From: Bacillota bacterium
Lineage (GTDB): Bacteria; Bacillota; Clostridia; Christensenellales; Aristaeellaceae
Reading direction: 5' to 3'
Length of the DNA stretch: 26,715 nucleotides
Assembly: GCA_023435435.1 (NCBI GenBank)
Contig: JAEYRW010000124.1
Location: forward strand, 1 to 26,715
A program made the position numbers and the translations under genes. Shown here piece by piece: positions 1 to 7,847 of the stretch (the stretch's first letter is position 1; every line of letters starts with the position of its first letter). The notes beneath the pieces are model-generated. The model had not been told where the DNA came from and did not search any database. It saw only the letters and a list, made by a program, of their open reading frames with translations.

Positions 1-189
1 TTGGGCCCCCGCGCCGCCGACGGACAAACATAGTTTTCCACCCAGTCCTGGATGCCAAAGGGACAATGTCCCTTTGAGGTTGGCTTGCCTTTGACAAGCC
101 AAGTCGCTTTACGACCGCGCTGCTTGCGTCTTGATTCAAGCAGCGCGCCGCTGGGGCCTGAGGCGGAGCCCCGGCGTTCCCTCCCGCGC
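1..189. repeat. Intergenic hairpin repeat, copy A (5' end cut by window edge)
   Basis: This non-coding stretch lies downstream of the URO-D-like gene and is homologous to 8286-8405 and 21200-21330, in the same plus-strand orientation. It starts inside the first hairpin of the element (the TGGGCCCCCG piece). The conserved CAAAGGGAC/GTCCCTTTG hairpin lies at 56-76. Copy A then carries hairpins the other copies lack: TTGGCTTG/CAAGCCAA (80-102), GTCG/CGAC (103-115) and GCGCTGCTTG/CAAGCAGCGC (117-146). A GGGGC/GCCCC stem (153-172) and the shared GGCGTTCC...CTCCCGCG end follow. No open frame here is credible. It may act as a 3'-end or terminator module for the URO-D gene; that role is inferred. Confidence 0.7.
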
Positions 190-1317
190 CTACCGGATCG
201 CCTTGCGGAATTGCTCGCAGTAGTACTGCACGAGCTCGAACTTGGCATCGGGGGCGATGCGGTGGTCGGGGCAGGGGATATAGCCGCCGAGGTCGACGAG
301 TTTTTTGAGGCGTTCGATTTCGGCGTCCACGGCGGCCCTGTCGTGGGCGAAGACGCGCTTGTCCATGCCGCCGACGCCGAAGATGGCTTTGCCGTACTGC
401 GCGCGCCAGGGTTCGATGCTGGCGTGCCAGGTGCCGACCTCAATGGGGAACATGGTATTGACGCCGTTCTCAAGCCACACGGGAACGAGTTTGTCGATCT
501 TGCCGTCGCAGTCGACGGAGACGCGGTCGATGCCGTGGATTTTTAGCATTTCGGTAATTTTCTTATAATGGGGGCCGACATATTCATTGAAGACATCCGG
601 ATGAACCAGCGGGCCGGAATTGAAGCAGATGTCCTCCCAGAAGTGCGCGTACTCAAACTTGATGCCCGAGGCGGCGATGCGCTCGGCCACCTTGAAAACA
701 AGGCTGCCCACCGTGTCGACGATTTCGACGTACAGATCCTCGTCGTCGGCGTAGAGATAGGAGAGGCCTTCCACGCCCATCATATTGCGGATGTTGCCGT
801 AGAGGCTCCCGCAGTGGAGCGCCAGCGGCAGCTCGCGCGCGCCGTCATGGGCCAGCGCCCGGTCGATGCTTTCCTGGTTCACGCGGTCTTCCGAATAGAC
901 GAAGCGGTGCTTGTAGAGCTCCTCCCACGCCTCGCGGCCCGTCATGGAGGTACCGATCTCGGCGGGAATGGACACGATGCCGGGCTTCACCATGACCAGA
1001 AGGCCCTCGCCGTCCCGCTTGATGATCGAGCCGTCCTTCTTTTTCTCGATGATCTCTTCCTCGAAACGGGGATACATGAAGTTCCTGCCGCCAAAGACGG
1101 CGTTCCAGTTAAAGTCGAAGCCGAGCTTGTTCATGATGGAAAAGTCGGCTTCCGAATTGTCGCCATACCGCTTGTATCCTTCGCACTCCTCGGGGGTAAT
1201 GTAGCCCTCGGCCAGCCACTTGTCCAGCGTCTCAACCCAGTAGCCAAACGCCACCACCGGCATCGCGTCGTACTTTTCGTAATGAAGAATCGCGCGTACT
1301 CGTTCCCTGTGGGTCAT
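190..1317 (-). CDS. Uroporphyrinogen decarboxylase-fold protein (URO-D/MtaA-like, not HemE)
   Basis: A 375-residue cytosolic TIM-barrel protein of the URO-D superfamily, which includes HemE, cobalamin-dependent methyltransferases (MtaA/CmuA) and many uncharacterised Clostridia paralogues. It opens with MTHRERVRAIL, a typical start for this superfamily, and ends with CPDHRIAPDA near the C terminus, the conserved segment of the methyltransferase-like branch. The N-terminal arginine-rich RQAGR motif of true HemE is absent, so haem synthesis is not supported. Substrate is unknown; methyl transfer or demethylation is the family-based guess. ATG at 1317 was chosen; GGGAG lies 10 nt upstream, and a GTG at 1320 is an in-frame alternative. 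It is a single gene, divergent from the NlpC/P60 gene, with no corrinoid-protein partner in view. Confidence 0.85.
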   Translation of the reverse strand: MTHRERVRAILHYEKYDAMPVVAFGYWVETLDKWLAEGYITPEECEGYKRYGDNSEADFSIMNKLGFDFNWNAVFGGRNFMYPRFEEEIIEKKKDGSIIKRDGEGLLVMVKPGIVSIPAEIGTSMTGREAWEELYKHRFVYSEDRVNQESIDRALAHDGARELPLALHCGSLYGNIRNMMGVEGLSYLYADDEDLYVEIVDTVGSLVFKVAERIAASGIKFEYAHFWEDICFNSGPLVHPDVFNEYVGPHYKKITEMLKIHGIDRVSVDCDGKIDKLVPVWLENGVNTMFPIEVGTWHASIEPWRAQYGKAIFGVGGMDKRVFAHDRAAVDAEIERLKKLVDLGGYIPCPDHRIAPDAKFELVQYYCEQFRKAIR

Positions 1318-1344
1318 CACTTCAACACTCCCTGCAATTTGCTC

Positions 1345-1406
1345 CTACATGTTGTAGCATGCTCGGGCTATTATATCAACATATAGTATCAGGAAAGTCA
1401 ACACTT
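1345..1406 (-). promoter_or_regulatory. Candidate promoter and dyad upstream of the URO-D-like gene
   Basis: Reading on the minus strand, a perfect TATAAT lies near 1368-1373 and a TTGACT about 20 bp upstream, a longer spacer than optimal. Between the -10 and the start codon is a 13-bp dyad CTACA-TGT-TGTAG (1345-1357), and TATAT-CAAC-ATATA (1372-1385) overlaps the -10. Both could be operators. The region is clearly AT-richer than its flanks. Confidence 0.4.
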
Positions 1407-1418
1407 ATTACGAATTTA

Positions 1419-1446
1419 TTGCTACCGTATTTCCGACATATATATT
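1419..1446 (+). promoter_or_regulatory. Candidate sigma-A promoter of the NlpC/P60 gene
   Basis: TTGCTA at 1419-1424 and TATATT at 1441-1446 are separated by 16 bp, about 105 bp upstream of the ATG. This is the best plus-strand match in the AT-rich divergent intergenic region. The match is moderate. Confidence 0.4.
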
Positions 1447-1551
1447 TAACATGACGATTCAAAGGAAAACTGCCACAAGTGTCGTATTTTAACAATTATA
1501 CGCGATCGATACGTCGATCCGACCACGCTATATGGCGAAGGAGATACGTAC

Positions 1552-3804
1552 ATGATACGATCGAAGCGATACACAAGGCTCATCTCGACTTTCGTTGCCG
1601 CCCTGCTGCTCCTCGGCGTGTTCCCGGCGGTTTCTCTTGCGGAGGATTTTTCCGCGGTGGTAACGGCCAAGAGCATGAACGTGTACGCCACATCGTCCCT
1701 TACGGGGACGACGGTTGCGCTTCCCAAGGGCACGGTGGTGGTTGTCAACGAGGTGTCGGACGGCGTCGCTCAGATCACCTACAAAGACAAGACCATCTAT
1801 TGCGACTATGACAACCTCACGGCCGTGGAGGACATCGCTTACGCGGCGTATGTCAATACCACGGGCGCGCGTGCCTATGCAAAGACAGACACCTCGTCGA
1901 AATCCGTCGCCGTTGAGAAGGGGACGGTGGTCAACCTGCTTGCCGTGTCCGGCAACTGGGCGCTCATCGAGAAAAACGGCTACGGCGCGTTCATGTACAA
2001 GGGCTACCTGACCCTTGCCGAGGACACGGCGACGCCCGAACCGACCGCGACGCCCACGGCTATCGCAACCGCCACCGCAACGCCCGCGTTTTCGGAGGTG
2101 GCGGCCATCGTGACCAGCGACACGCTCACCGTCTATAAATCCGCGAGCACCTCGGGCGAGGTGATGGGCACGCTCAAGTACGGGACGGAGGTCACAGCCC
2201 TCGTCTGGAACGACACATGGGCCTATATCACCAAGGACGGCTACTACGGCTACTGCAAGCGCGCCGGTCTCACGGCCGCAAGCGCCATCGGGACGGTGGA
2301 GCCTACCGCGACGCCGACCCCCACGGCGACGCCCGCGCCCACCGCGACGGTCAATCCCGACGACTATATCCCGGCCGTCGTCACGGCCGATTCCGTGACG
2401 GTGTACGCTTCCGCGAGCACCTCGTCGACGGTCCTCGGAAAGCTCAAACAGGGAACCGAGGTCAATGTGGTTGATTATACCAGCAAGTGGGCCTATATTG
2501 AAAAGAACGGCTATTTCGGCTATTGCGCCACCTCCGCGCTTGAAAAAGTGAGCGCCGCGGCGACTGCGACGCCGACGCCCGCGCCCACGGTATCGAGCGC
2601 CGACAAATATCGCGCCAAGTACCCGGACATTCAGTTTACAGCCACCGTCATCATGGATAGTACCACCGCTTACCCGGACCCGGACGATCTGAGCGTCAAA
2701 TACGCGCTTACGCTGGGAACCGAGGTCAATGTCTACGCGTACAACTCTAACTGGGCCTACGTGGGAATCGGCGACGCGCGCGTCTTCGTGGAGATCAAAT
2801 ATCTGAGCAGCGCAAATTATTCGGCGCTTTCCTCCGGTTCGAGCGGCTCGGACGTTCTGAAGCTGCAGGCCGCGCTTGAAACGCTGGGCTATTTCGACGG
2901 AACGCCTGGCGGAAGTTACTCGACGCTCACCGCCGCGGCGGTCAAGCGCTTCCAGGCGGCCTTGGGCAACACGCAGACGGGCACGGCGGATACGACGCTT
3001 CTGCGCATCCTCTATGGCGGCTATGCCCCTGAATGCGACATGATCGCCGCCGGGATCACTTCCGGCAGCACGGGCGCCAACGTCGAGCGGCTCCAGACGC
3101 GGCTATATTACCTGGGTTACCTCTCCAAGACCTCGAGCATCGACGGCGATTACGGGACGGTGACCAGCTCGGCGGTGAAGCTGTTCCAAGCGCAGGCAAG
3201 CCTGACCGCCGACGGGACCGCGGACGCCAAGACGCTGCGCGCCCTTTACAAGAACGGCGCCGCGACGCTGCCCTCGGGCACCAACGCCGCCGACTACACG
3301 AGCTCGAGTTCCGGCAGCAGCGGCAGTTCCTCCAGCGGCGTTACCACAATGCCCAAGGCGCTGGCTTCCACCACGTCGAGCATCGGGAGCAACGCCTCGA
3401 ACAGCGAGAAGATTGAATACGTGATCTACGTCGCGCAGGAACAGCTCGGCAAGCCCTACATATACGGTACCGCCGGCCCCAATTCCTATGACTGTTCGGG
3501 CCTGACGACCTACGCGTTCAAGAAGGTGAACATTTCCCTCGGCCGTTCCGCGTACGCCCAGGGTTACCAGTCCGCCTCCGGCACGAAGATCGAGTCCATT
3601 TCCAGCCTGAAGCGCGGCGACATCGTTTGCTTCGATACCATTTCCGACTCGGACCTCGTCGACCACGTCGGCATCTATCTGGGCGACGGCTACTTCATTC
3701 ACGCCTCGTCCGGTACCAGCAACGGCAAGCAGGTCTGCGTCTCGAGCCTCTCGTCCGGTTACTACAACCGCGTGTTCTCCTGGGGCAGGAGGCCGTTGGA
3801 ATAA
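1552..3804 (+). CDS. Secreted NlpC/P60 peptidoglycan endopeptidase with SH3-like and PG-binding repeats
   Basis: A 750-residue exported cell-wall hydrolase. A Sec signal peptide covers about residues 1-30 (basic RSKRYTR, hydrophobic core, cleavage near SLA-ED). Five SH3-like repeats follow (about 32-92, 98-158, 182-240, 272-332, 360-420), each with an NVYA/TVYK-type strand and a W-A-Y-I signature. Thr-Pro-Ala linkers separate several of them. Two PG_binding_1 repeats (about 424-490 and 498-565) and a Ser/Gly linker precede the C-terminal NlpC/P60 domain (about 620-750). The catalytic triad is visible: Cys648 in DCSG, His705 in DHVG, His717 in FIHAS. The enzyme should cut peptide stems of peptidoglycan (gamma-D-Glu-diamino acid bond by family). 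AAGGAG lies 8 nt before the ATG. It is monocistronic, ending at a strong hairpin. It could serve in cell separation, spore cortex or wall turnover. Confidence 0.93.
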   Translation: MIRSKRYTRLISTFVAALLLLGVFPAVSLAEDFSAVVTAKSMNVYATSSLTGTTVALPKGTVVVVNEVSDGVAQITYKDKTIYCDYDNLTAVEDIAYAAYVNTTGARAYAKTDTSSKSVAVEKGTVVNLLAVSGNWALIEKNGYGAFMYKGYLTLAEDTATPEPTATPTAIATATATPAFSEVAAIVTSDTLTVYKSASTSGEVMGTLKYGTEVTALVWNDTWAYITKDGYYGYCKRAGLTAASAIGTVEPTATPTPTATPAPTATVNPDDYIPAVVTADSVTVYASASTSSTVLGKLKQGTEVNVVDYTSKWAYIEKNGYFGYCATSALEKVSAAATATPTPAPTVSSADKYRAKYPDIQFTATVIMDSTTAYPDPDDLSVKYALTLGTEVNVYAYNSNWAYVGIGDARVFVEIKYLSSANYSALSSGSSGSDVLKLQAALETLGYFDGTPGGSYSTLTAAAVKRFQAALGNTQTGTADTTLLRILYGGYAPECDMIAAGITSGSTGANVERLQTRLYYLGYLSKTSSIDGDYGTVTSSAVKLFQAQASLTADGTADAKTLRALYKNGAATLPSGTNAADYTSSSSGSSGSSSSGVTTMPKALASTTSSIGSNASNSEKIEYVIYVAQEQLGKPYIYGTAGPNSYDCSGLTTYAFKKVNISLGRSAYAQGYQSASGTKIESISSLKRGDIVCFDTISDSDLVDHVGIYLGDGYFIHASSGTSNGKQVCVSSLSSGYYNRVFSWGRRPLE

Positions 3805-3824
3805 GGGAAACAACATATGAAATT

Positions 3825-3853
3825 CTGCCGCGCGGGTTCGTCCCGCGCGGCAG
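3825..3853. terminator. Bidirectional hairpin terminator between convergent NlpC/P60 and trmD
   Basis: A perfect 12-bp GC-rich stem, CTGCCGCGCGGG / CCCGCGCGGCAG, with loop TTCGT. It is followed on the plus strand by ATAATTTTAT and lies between two gene ends that face each other. It probably terminates both transcripts. The U-tract is short, so strength on each strand is uncertain. Confidence 0.75.
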
Positions 3854-3878
3854 ATAATTTTATGAAACGGGTTTCGGA

Positions 3879-4643
3879 TCAGTCAGCCTCCCGCGGCGGC
3901 TCGCCCCCGGAAGCCGTTTCCCCGCGCAGCTTTTCCAGATGCGCCCTGTCCGTTTTCGTCAGCGCCGCCGTCTCGAGAAGATCGGGGCGGTTTTTGAGCG
4001 TTACGGCCAGGGCCTGCTCCCGCTGCCATTTGAGGATGTTGGCGTGGTGACCGGAGAGCAGGACTTCCGGCGCCTCGCACCCGCGGAATTCCCGGGGACG
4101 GGTGTACTGGGGATATTCCAGCAGGCCCGTGGTAAAGCTCTCGTCCTCGCTCGATTCCGCCGCGCCAAGCACGCCCGGGATGAGCCGGGAGACCGCGTCG
4201 ATGAGAACCAGTGCCGCAAGTTCCCCGCCGGTGAGCACATAGTCGCCGATGGAGAGTTCCTCGTCGATGCACAGATCCAGCGCCCGCTGGTCCACGCCCT
4301 CGTAGTGGCCGCACAAAAGCATCAGCTCGTCGCACCGGGAAAGCTCCTCGACGATTTTCTGGTCGAGCCTGCGCCCGCGGGGGGACATGTAGATGCGCCG
4401 CCCGGAGAAGTCCGGCGCCGTGTTTGCCTCGAACGCGGAAACGATGGGCTGGGCGAGCATGACCATGCCCGCGCCGCCGCCGAAGGGATAATCGTCGGTG
4501 TTCTTGTGCTTGTTCTCGGCATAGGGCCGGATGTCGATGAGTTCGACCTCGATGTGCCCCGCCTCCGTGGCCCGGCCCAAAATCGATTCCGCCAGCATCG
4601 GCCGGAGCATGTCCGGGAAGATGGTGAAGACCTTAATCCTCAT
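3879..4643 (-). CDS. trmD: tRNA (guanine-N1-)-methyltransferase TrmD
   Basis: A 254-residue SPOUT methyltransferase that makes m1G37 in tRNAs using S-adenosylmethionine, preventing +1 frameshifting. Diagnostic segments are MRIKVFTIFPDM at the N terminus, DYPFGGGAGM (51-60), CGHYEGVDQR (111-120) and SIGDYVLTGGE (131-141), the last two forming the trefoil-knot cofactor site. The start at 4643 overlaps the end of rimM by 11 bp (shared ATGAGGATTAA), which implies translational coupling. A longer frame starting at 4679 would run well into rimM and is rejected. It is the last gene of the operon. The usual following gene rplS is missing; the next feature is a convergent terminator. Confidence 0.97.
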   Translation of the reverse strand: MRIKVFTIFPDMLRPMLAESILGRATEAGHIEVELIDIRPYAENKHKNTDDYPFGGGAGMVMLAQPIVSAFEANTAPDFSGRRIYMSPRGRRLDQKIVEELSRCDELMLLCGHYEGVDQRALDLCIDEELSIGDYVLTGGELAALVLIDAVSRLIPGVLGAAESSEDESFTTGLLEYPQYTRPREFRGCEAPEVLLSGHHANILKWQREQALAVTLKNRPDLLETAALTKTDRAHLEKLRGETASGGEPPREAD

Positions 4644-5163
4644 CTTCGTACACCGCCACCTCGGCCATGCGCGCCGCAATCAGCGTCATGATCCCCGCCT
4701 CGAGATCCACCCTTTTGACCACGGACTTGAGTGCCGGCACGAGCACGTCGCCCCGGGGCCCTTTGAAGATGTACACATCATTGCCGCCCGGCTGGAGCAC
4801 GTCCGCGAGCACGCCGATTTCGCGGCCCTCGTCGTCCACGCCCCTGAGCCCCACAAGGTCGCAGAGAAAAGTCTCGTCCTCGGTCAGCTCGATGGCGTGC
4901 GCGCGGTCGACGTAGAGGAACGTGCCGCGCATTTTTTCCGCCTGTTCGCGGTCTTCGACGCCCTCGAGACTGATGAACGCCGCGTCCCCCGTGACGCGAT
5001 TGACCGCCAGCCGCACGCGTTCGTAGGCGTCCCCGCGCTTCACGTACGCCTCCGTCATGCCCTCGAAGCGGTATGGGTCGTGGGTGAGGGGGCGCACCTT
5101 CAGCTCACCGCGCACGCCCTGGGGCTTTGTGATCTCGCCGATCATGAGGTATTCAGGCTTCAT
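4633..5163 (-). CDS. rimM: Ribosome maturation factor RimM
   Basis: A 176-residue protein needed for maturation of the 30S head. It binds S19 and assists 16S rRNA processing. The N-terminal beta-barrel begins IGEITKPQGVRGELKV (about 7-22), the family signature. The C-terminal PRC-barrel (about 100-170) contains the LVG...D.EGREIG and NDVYIFKG segments. ATG at 5163 has GGAG about 6 nt upstream and lies 3 nt after the EEP gene stop. Length is normal. It is co-transcribed with trmD, the standard pairing. Confidence 0.96.
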   Translation of the reverse strand: MKPEYLMIGEITKPQGVRGELKVRPLTHDPYRFEGMTEAYVKRGDAYERVRLAVNRVTGDAAFISLEGVEDREQAEKMRGTFLYVDRAHAIELTEDETFLCDLVGLRGVDDEGREIGVLADVLQPGGNDVYIFKGPRGDVLVPALKSVVKRVDLEAGIMTLIAARMAEVAVYEDED

Positions 5164-5166
5164 GTC

Positions 5167-5928
5167 TTACTCCATTTCCAGTTCGATGGACAGCGGGCAG
5201 TGGTCGGACAGATAGATGCCGTCGCGCTCGTCGCGCCAGACGCCCAGCGGGGAAACCGCCCGGAAGCCGCGGCTCATGATGTAGTCGATGCGCGGTTCAT
5301 CGGATTTTCCGTAGTTGTGGTAGCTGTTGGCAAGACCGTCCGTGTGGTCCGTGAGCTTCAAGACATCGTCCGCAAGGAACGCGCGCACGGCCTTGGCGTC
5401 GGGATAGGCGTTGAAGTCGCCCGCGAGGACCAAAGGCATCTCGCGCCGGGCGAGCCTTTCGCGCATGAGGGAAATGACGCGGCCCGCGCCCAGCACCCGT
5501 GCGTCCTCCGACATGTGGTCGAGGTGGGTATTGAACACGTAGAATGGCTTCGCCGTGTGAAGGGGCAGAACCGTTGCGCGGGTCACGATGCGCGGACAGT
5601 CGGACTGCTCCTCGTACCGGGAACCGGGCACGTCCGGGGTGGGGGAGAGCCACTCGGTTTCCAGGCCGATGAGCTCGAACCTGTCCCGCAGAATGGCCAC
5701 CGGATTGTGCTCGTCGTCGTAGTTTGCGCCGCGCCCGCAGCCCGTGAGCTCGTAGTCGATCAGGTGCCGTTTCATAAAGTCGAACACGTGTGGACGGCAT
5801 TCCTGAAAGCAGATGACGTCCGGGCGCTCCGATTCAATTTTCTGAAGGATCGCGCCCACCCGGTGGGGGAATGCGTTGATCCCGTCGTGGGTTGTGTCGT
5901 AGCGGATGTTGAAGGTGACGAATTTCAT
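5167..5928 (-). CDS. Endonuclease/exonuclease/phosphatase (EEP) family hydrolase
   Basis: A 253-residue Mg-dependent phosphoesterase of the EEP superfamily (DNase I, exonuclease III, inositol phosphatases, sphingomyelinases). Motifs run in order: VTFNIRYD (metal and substrate Asn), CFQEC (metal Glu), FNTHLDH (catalytic His), AGDFNAYP, RIDYI, and the terminal YLSDHCP catalytic His. No signal peptide or membrane segment is seen, so it is probably cytosolic. It resembles small EEP proteins that act on sugar- or inositol-phosphate-like or nucleic acid substrates; the substrate cannot be told. ATG at 5928 follows an ACGAGGT ribosome binding site. The longer frame from 5955 would start inside the terminator hairpin. 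It sits where a ylqD-type gene, or nothing, is usual between khpA and rimM. Confidence 0.9.
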   Translation of the reverse strand: MKFVTFNIRYDTTHDGINAFPHRVGAILQKIESERPDVICFQECRPHVFDFMKRHLIDYELTGCGRGANYDDEHNPVAILRDRFELIGLETEWLSPTPDVPGSRYEEQSDCPRIVTRATVLPLHTAKPFYVFNTHLDHMSEDARVLGAGRVISLMRERLARREMPLVLAGDFNAYPDAKAVRAFLADDVLKLTDHTDGLANSYHNYGKSDEPRIDYIMSRGFRAVSPLGVWRDERDGIYLSDHCPLSIELEME

Positions 5929-5940
5929 GCGATACCTCGT

Positions 5941-5968
5941 AAAAAAACCCGGCACATGGCGCGCCGGG
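5941..5968 (-). terminator. Intrinsic terminator/attenuator between khpA and the EEP gene
   Basis: On the minus strand a CCCGGC / GCCGGG stem with a 9-nt loop is followed directly by seven U residues, the classic rho-independent form. The U-tract abuts the ribosome binding site of the EEP gene. All genes of the operon lie on this strand, so the signal should reduce or condition expression of EEP-rimM-trmD relative to ffh-rpsP-khpA. No obvious promoter follows in the 54-bp gap. Confidence 0.8.
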
Positions 5969-5982
5969 CAATTGGGGTAAGA

Positions 5983-6210
5983 TTAAACGATCTCCACAAA
6001 GACCGGCTTTTCGCTTCTGGCGGACGCAGCCTTGACCACCGTACGGATGGCCTTCGCGATGCGCCCCTGGCGGCCGATTACCTTGCCCATGTCGTCCGGG
6101 TCGACGCGCAGCTCGATGGTGATCTTGTCCGCTTCCTCCACTTCGCGGACATCCACGGCATCGGGCTTTTCAACCAGCGACTTGGCGATGAACTTGACGA
6201 GCTCCACCAT
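5983..6210 (-). CDS. khpA: KH-domain RNA-binding protein KhpA (YlqC family)
   Basis: A 75-residue single KH-domain protein. The KH signature GKVIGRQGRIAKAIRT (about 42-57) contains the GxxG loop. By family it partners with KhpB/EloR and binds RNA, affecting cell elongation and sRNA networks. The ATG directly follows the rpsP stop codon with no gap and no strong own ribosome binding site, indicating translational coupling. Position after rpsP is the standard Bacillota arrangement. The C terminus (KPVFVEIV) is normal for the family. Confidence 0.95.
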   Translation of the reverse strand: MVELVKFIAKSLVEKPDAVDVREVEEADKITIELRVDPDDMGKVIGRQGRIAKAIRTVVKAASARSEKPVFVEIV

Positions 6211-6450
6211 TTACAGGACGCCGCCCTTCTTAAGAAGGCCCCGCACGGTATCCGTCGGCTGCGCGCCGTTGGAAAGCCAATACTTGGCGCGCTCGTCGTC
6301 GATCTTCAGATCGACCGGCTCCGTGAGGGGGTTGTAGTAGCCGATCTCCTCGATGAACCGACCGTCGCGCGCGTTGCGGCTGTCGGTGACCACGAGGCGG
6401 TAGAAGGGAACCTTTTTCATGCCCATTCTCTTGAGACGAATCTTGACCAT
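6211..6450 (-). CDS. rpsP: 30S ribosomal protein S16
   Basis: A 79-residue S16. The N-terminal MVKIRLKRMGMKKVPFYRLVV and the EEIGYYNP segment (about 34-42) are diagnostic. It binds 16S rRNA in the 30S body and stabilises assembly. AGGAGG lies 8 nt upstream of the ATG. It lies 49 bp downstream of ffh on the same strand with no terminator between them, so it belongs to the same operon. Confidence 0.98.
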   Translation of the reverse strand: MVKIRLKRMGMKKVPFYRLVVTDSRNARDGRFIEEIGYYNPLTEPVDLKIDDERAKYWLSNGAQPTDTVRGLLKKGGVL

Positions 6451-6499
6451 TTGGAATTCCTCCTGAATGTGTGTATATAATTGCGGGGTGTTCCCGGAA

Positions 6500-7843
6500 T
6501 TATCGAAATTTCCCGAACGGCATGCGCATCTTGCCGCGCTTGCCCGCGCCCATGAACTGCTTCATCATGTCGCGCGCCTGGTCGAACTGCTTGAGAAGCA
6601 GATTGATCTCCTGAACCGTGGTGCCGCTTCCCTTGGCCACGCGGCGCTTGCGGCTGGCGTTGAGAATGTCGGGGTTCCTGCGCTCCATGCGCGTCATGGA
6701 GAGGATGATGGCCTCGTTCTTCTTCTGCGCCTTGGTGATCTTGTCCTCGTCGATGTCCTCGTCCTTGATCTTGCCGGACACGCCCGGGATCATCTTGAGC
6801 ACGTCCCGGATGGAGCCCATCTTGTTCAGCTGCTTCATCTGGTCGAGGTAATCCTCAAGGGTGAAGGAGTTTGTGCGCATCTTGCGCGTCAGGTCCTGGG
6901 CGGCGTCCTCGTCGAAATTTTCCTGGGCCTTTTCGATGAGGCTCATCACGTCGCCCATCCCCAGTATGCGCGAAGCCATGCGATCCGGGTGGAAGGGCTC
7001 GATGCCGTTGAGCTTCTCGCCGATGCCCGCGAACTTGATGGGCTTGCCCGTCACCGCGCGCACCGAGATGGCCGCGCCGCCGCGGGTATCGCCGTCGAGC
7101 TTGGTGAGGATCACGCCGTCCACGCCCAGTTCCTTGTTGAAGGTATCGGCCACCGTCACCGCATCCTGACCGGTCATGGCGTCGACGACGAGCAGAATTT
7201 CCTGCGGACGCACGGCGGACTTGATGTCCCGGAGTTCCTGCATCAGCGTCTCGTCGATGTGCAATCGCCCCGCGGTATCGACGATGACGGGATCAAAACC
7301 GTAGTACCGCGCGTGCTCGACGGCCTGTCTGGCAATCTCGACGGGGTTTCCCTGTCCGCGCTCGAACACCTCGACGCCCGCCTGCTGACCCACCACTTGA
7401 AGCTGCTTGATGGCCGCGGGACGGTATACGTCGCACGCCACCAGCATGGGCTTTTTGCTGTCCTTTTTGATGAGCGTGCCGAGCTTGGCCGCCATGGTGG
7501 TCTTGCCCGCGCCCTGCAGGCCGCAGAGCATGTAGACGGTGGGCGGGTTCGAGGAATGGGTGAGCCGGGCGTTGGCCCCGCCCATGAGGTTTGTCAGTTC
7601 TTCGTTGACGATTTTGACGACCTGCTGGCCGGGGGTCAGGGAGGTGAGGATATCCCCGCCCACCGCGCGCTCGGTGACGGTCTTGACAAAATCCTTGACG
7701 ACCTTGTAGTTGACGTCCGCCTCGAGGAGCGCCAGGCGCACTTCCTTGAGCGCCTCTTTGACGTCGGCCTCCGTGAGCTTGCCCTTGCCGGAGAATTTTT
7801 TAAACGCGTTTTGCAGCTTGTCGGTTAATCCCTCAAAGGCCAT
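6500..7843 (-). CDS. ffh: Signal recognition particle GTPase Ffh
   Basis: A 447-residue SRP54 protein. It binds signal peptides of nascent membrane and secreted proteins together with 4.5S RNA, and docks with FtsY. The N domain spans about 1-90. The G domain has GLQGAGKTT (108-116), DTAGR (189-193) and TKLDGDTRGG (247-256). The C-terminal M domain (about 325-447) has methionine-rich helices with the RNA-contacting GSGTTVQEIN segment. GAGGTG lies just upstream of the ATG, and the ylxM stop lies 4 nt before it. Length is typical. No SRP RNA gene was found in the window. Confidence 0.98.
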   Translation of the reverse strand: MAFEGLTDKLQNAFKKFSGKGKLTEADVKEALKEVRLALLEADVNYKVVKDFVKTVTERAVGGDILTSLTPGQQVVKIVNEELTNLMGGANARLTHSSNPPTVYMLCGLQGAGKTTMAAKLGTLIKKDSKKPMLVACDVYRPAAIKQLQVVGQQAGVEVFERGQGNPVEIARQAVEHARYYGFDPVIVDTAGRLHIDETLMQELRDIKSAVRPQEILLVVDAMTGQDAVTVADTFNKELGVDGVILTKLDGDTRGGAAISVRAVTGKPIKFAGIGEKLNGIEPFHPDRMASRILGMGDVMSLIEKAQENFDEDAAQDLTRKMRTNSFTLEDYLDQMKQLNKMGSIRDVLKMIPGVSGKIKDEDIDEDKITKAQKKNEAIILSMTRMERRNPDILNASRKRRVAKGSGTTVQEINLLLKQFDQARDMMKQFMGAGKRGKMRMPFGKFR

Positions 7844-7847
7844 GGTT

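Noticed and set aside
190..1317. Assignment of the URO-D-like gene as hemE
   Set aside because: The N-terminal RQAGR substrate-binding motif is missing, and no haem genes are adjacent.
3816..3878. A missing rplS gene between trmD and the terminator
   Set aside because: The gap is only about 60 bp and is occupied by the convergent hairpin. No L19-like sequence was seen in the window.
4531..6480. A 649-codon plus-strand frame across rimM, EEP, khpA and rpsP
   Set aside because: It is antisense to five well-supported genes, with no ribosome binding site and no family resemblance.
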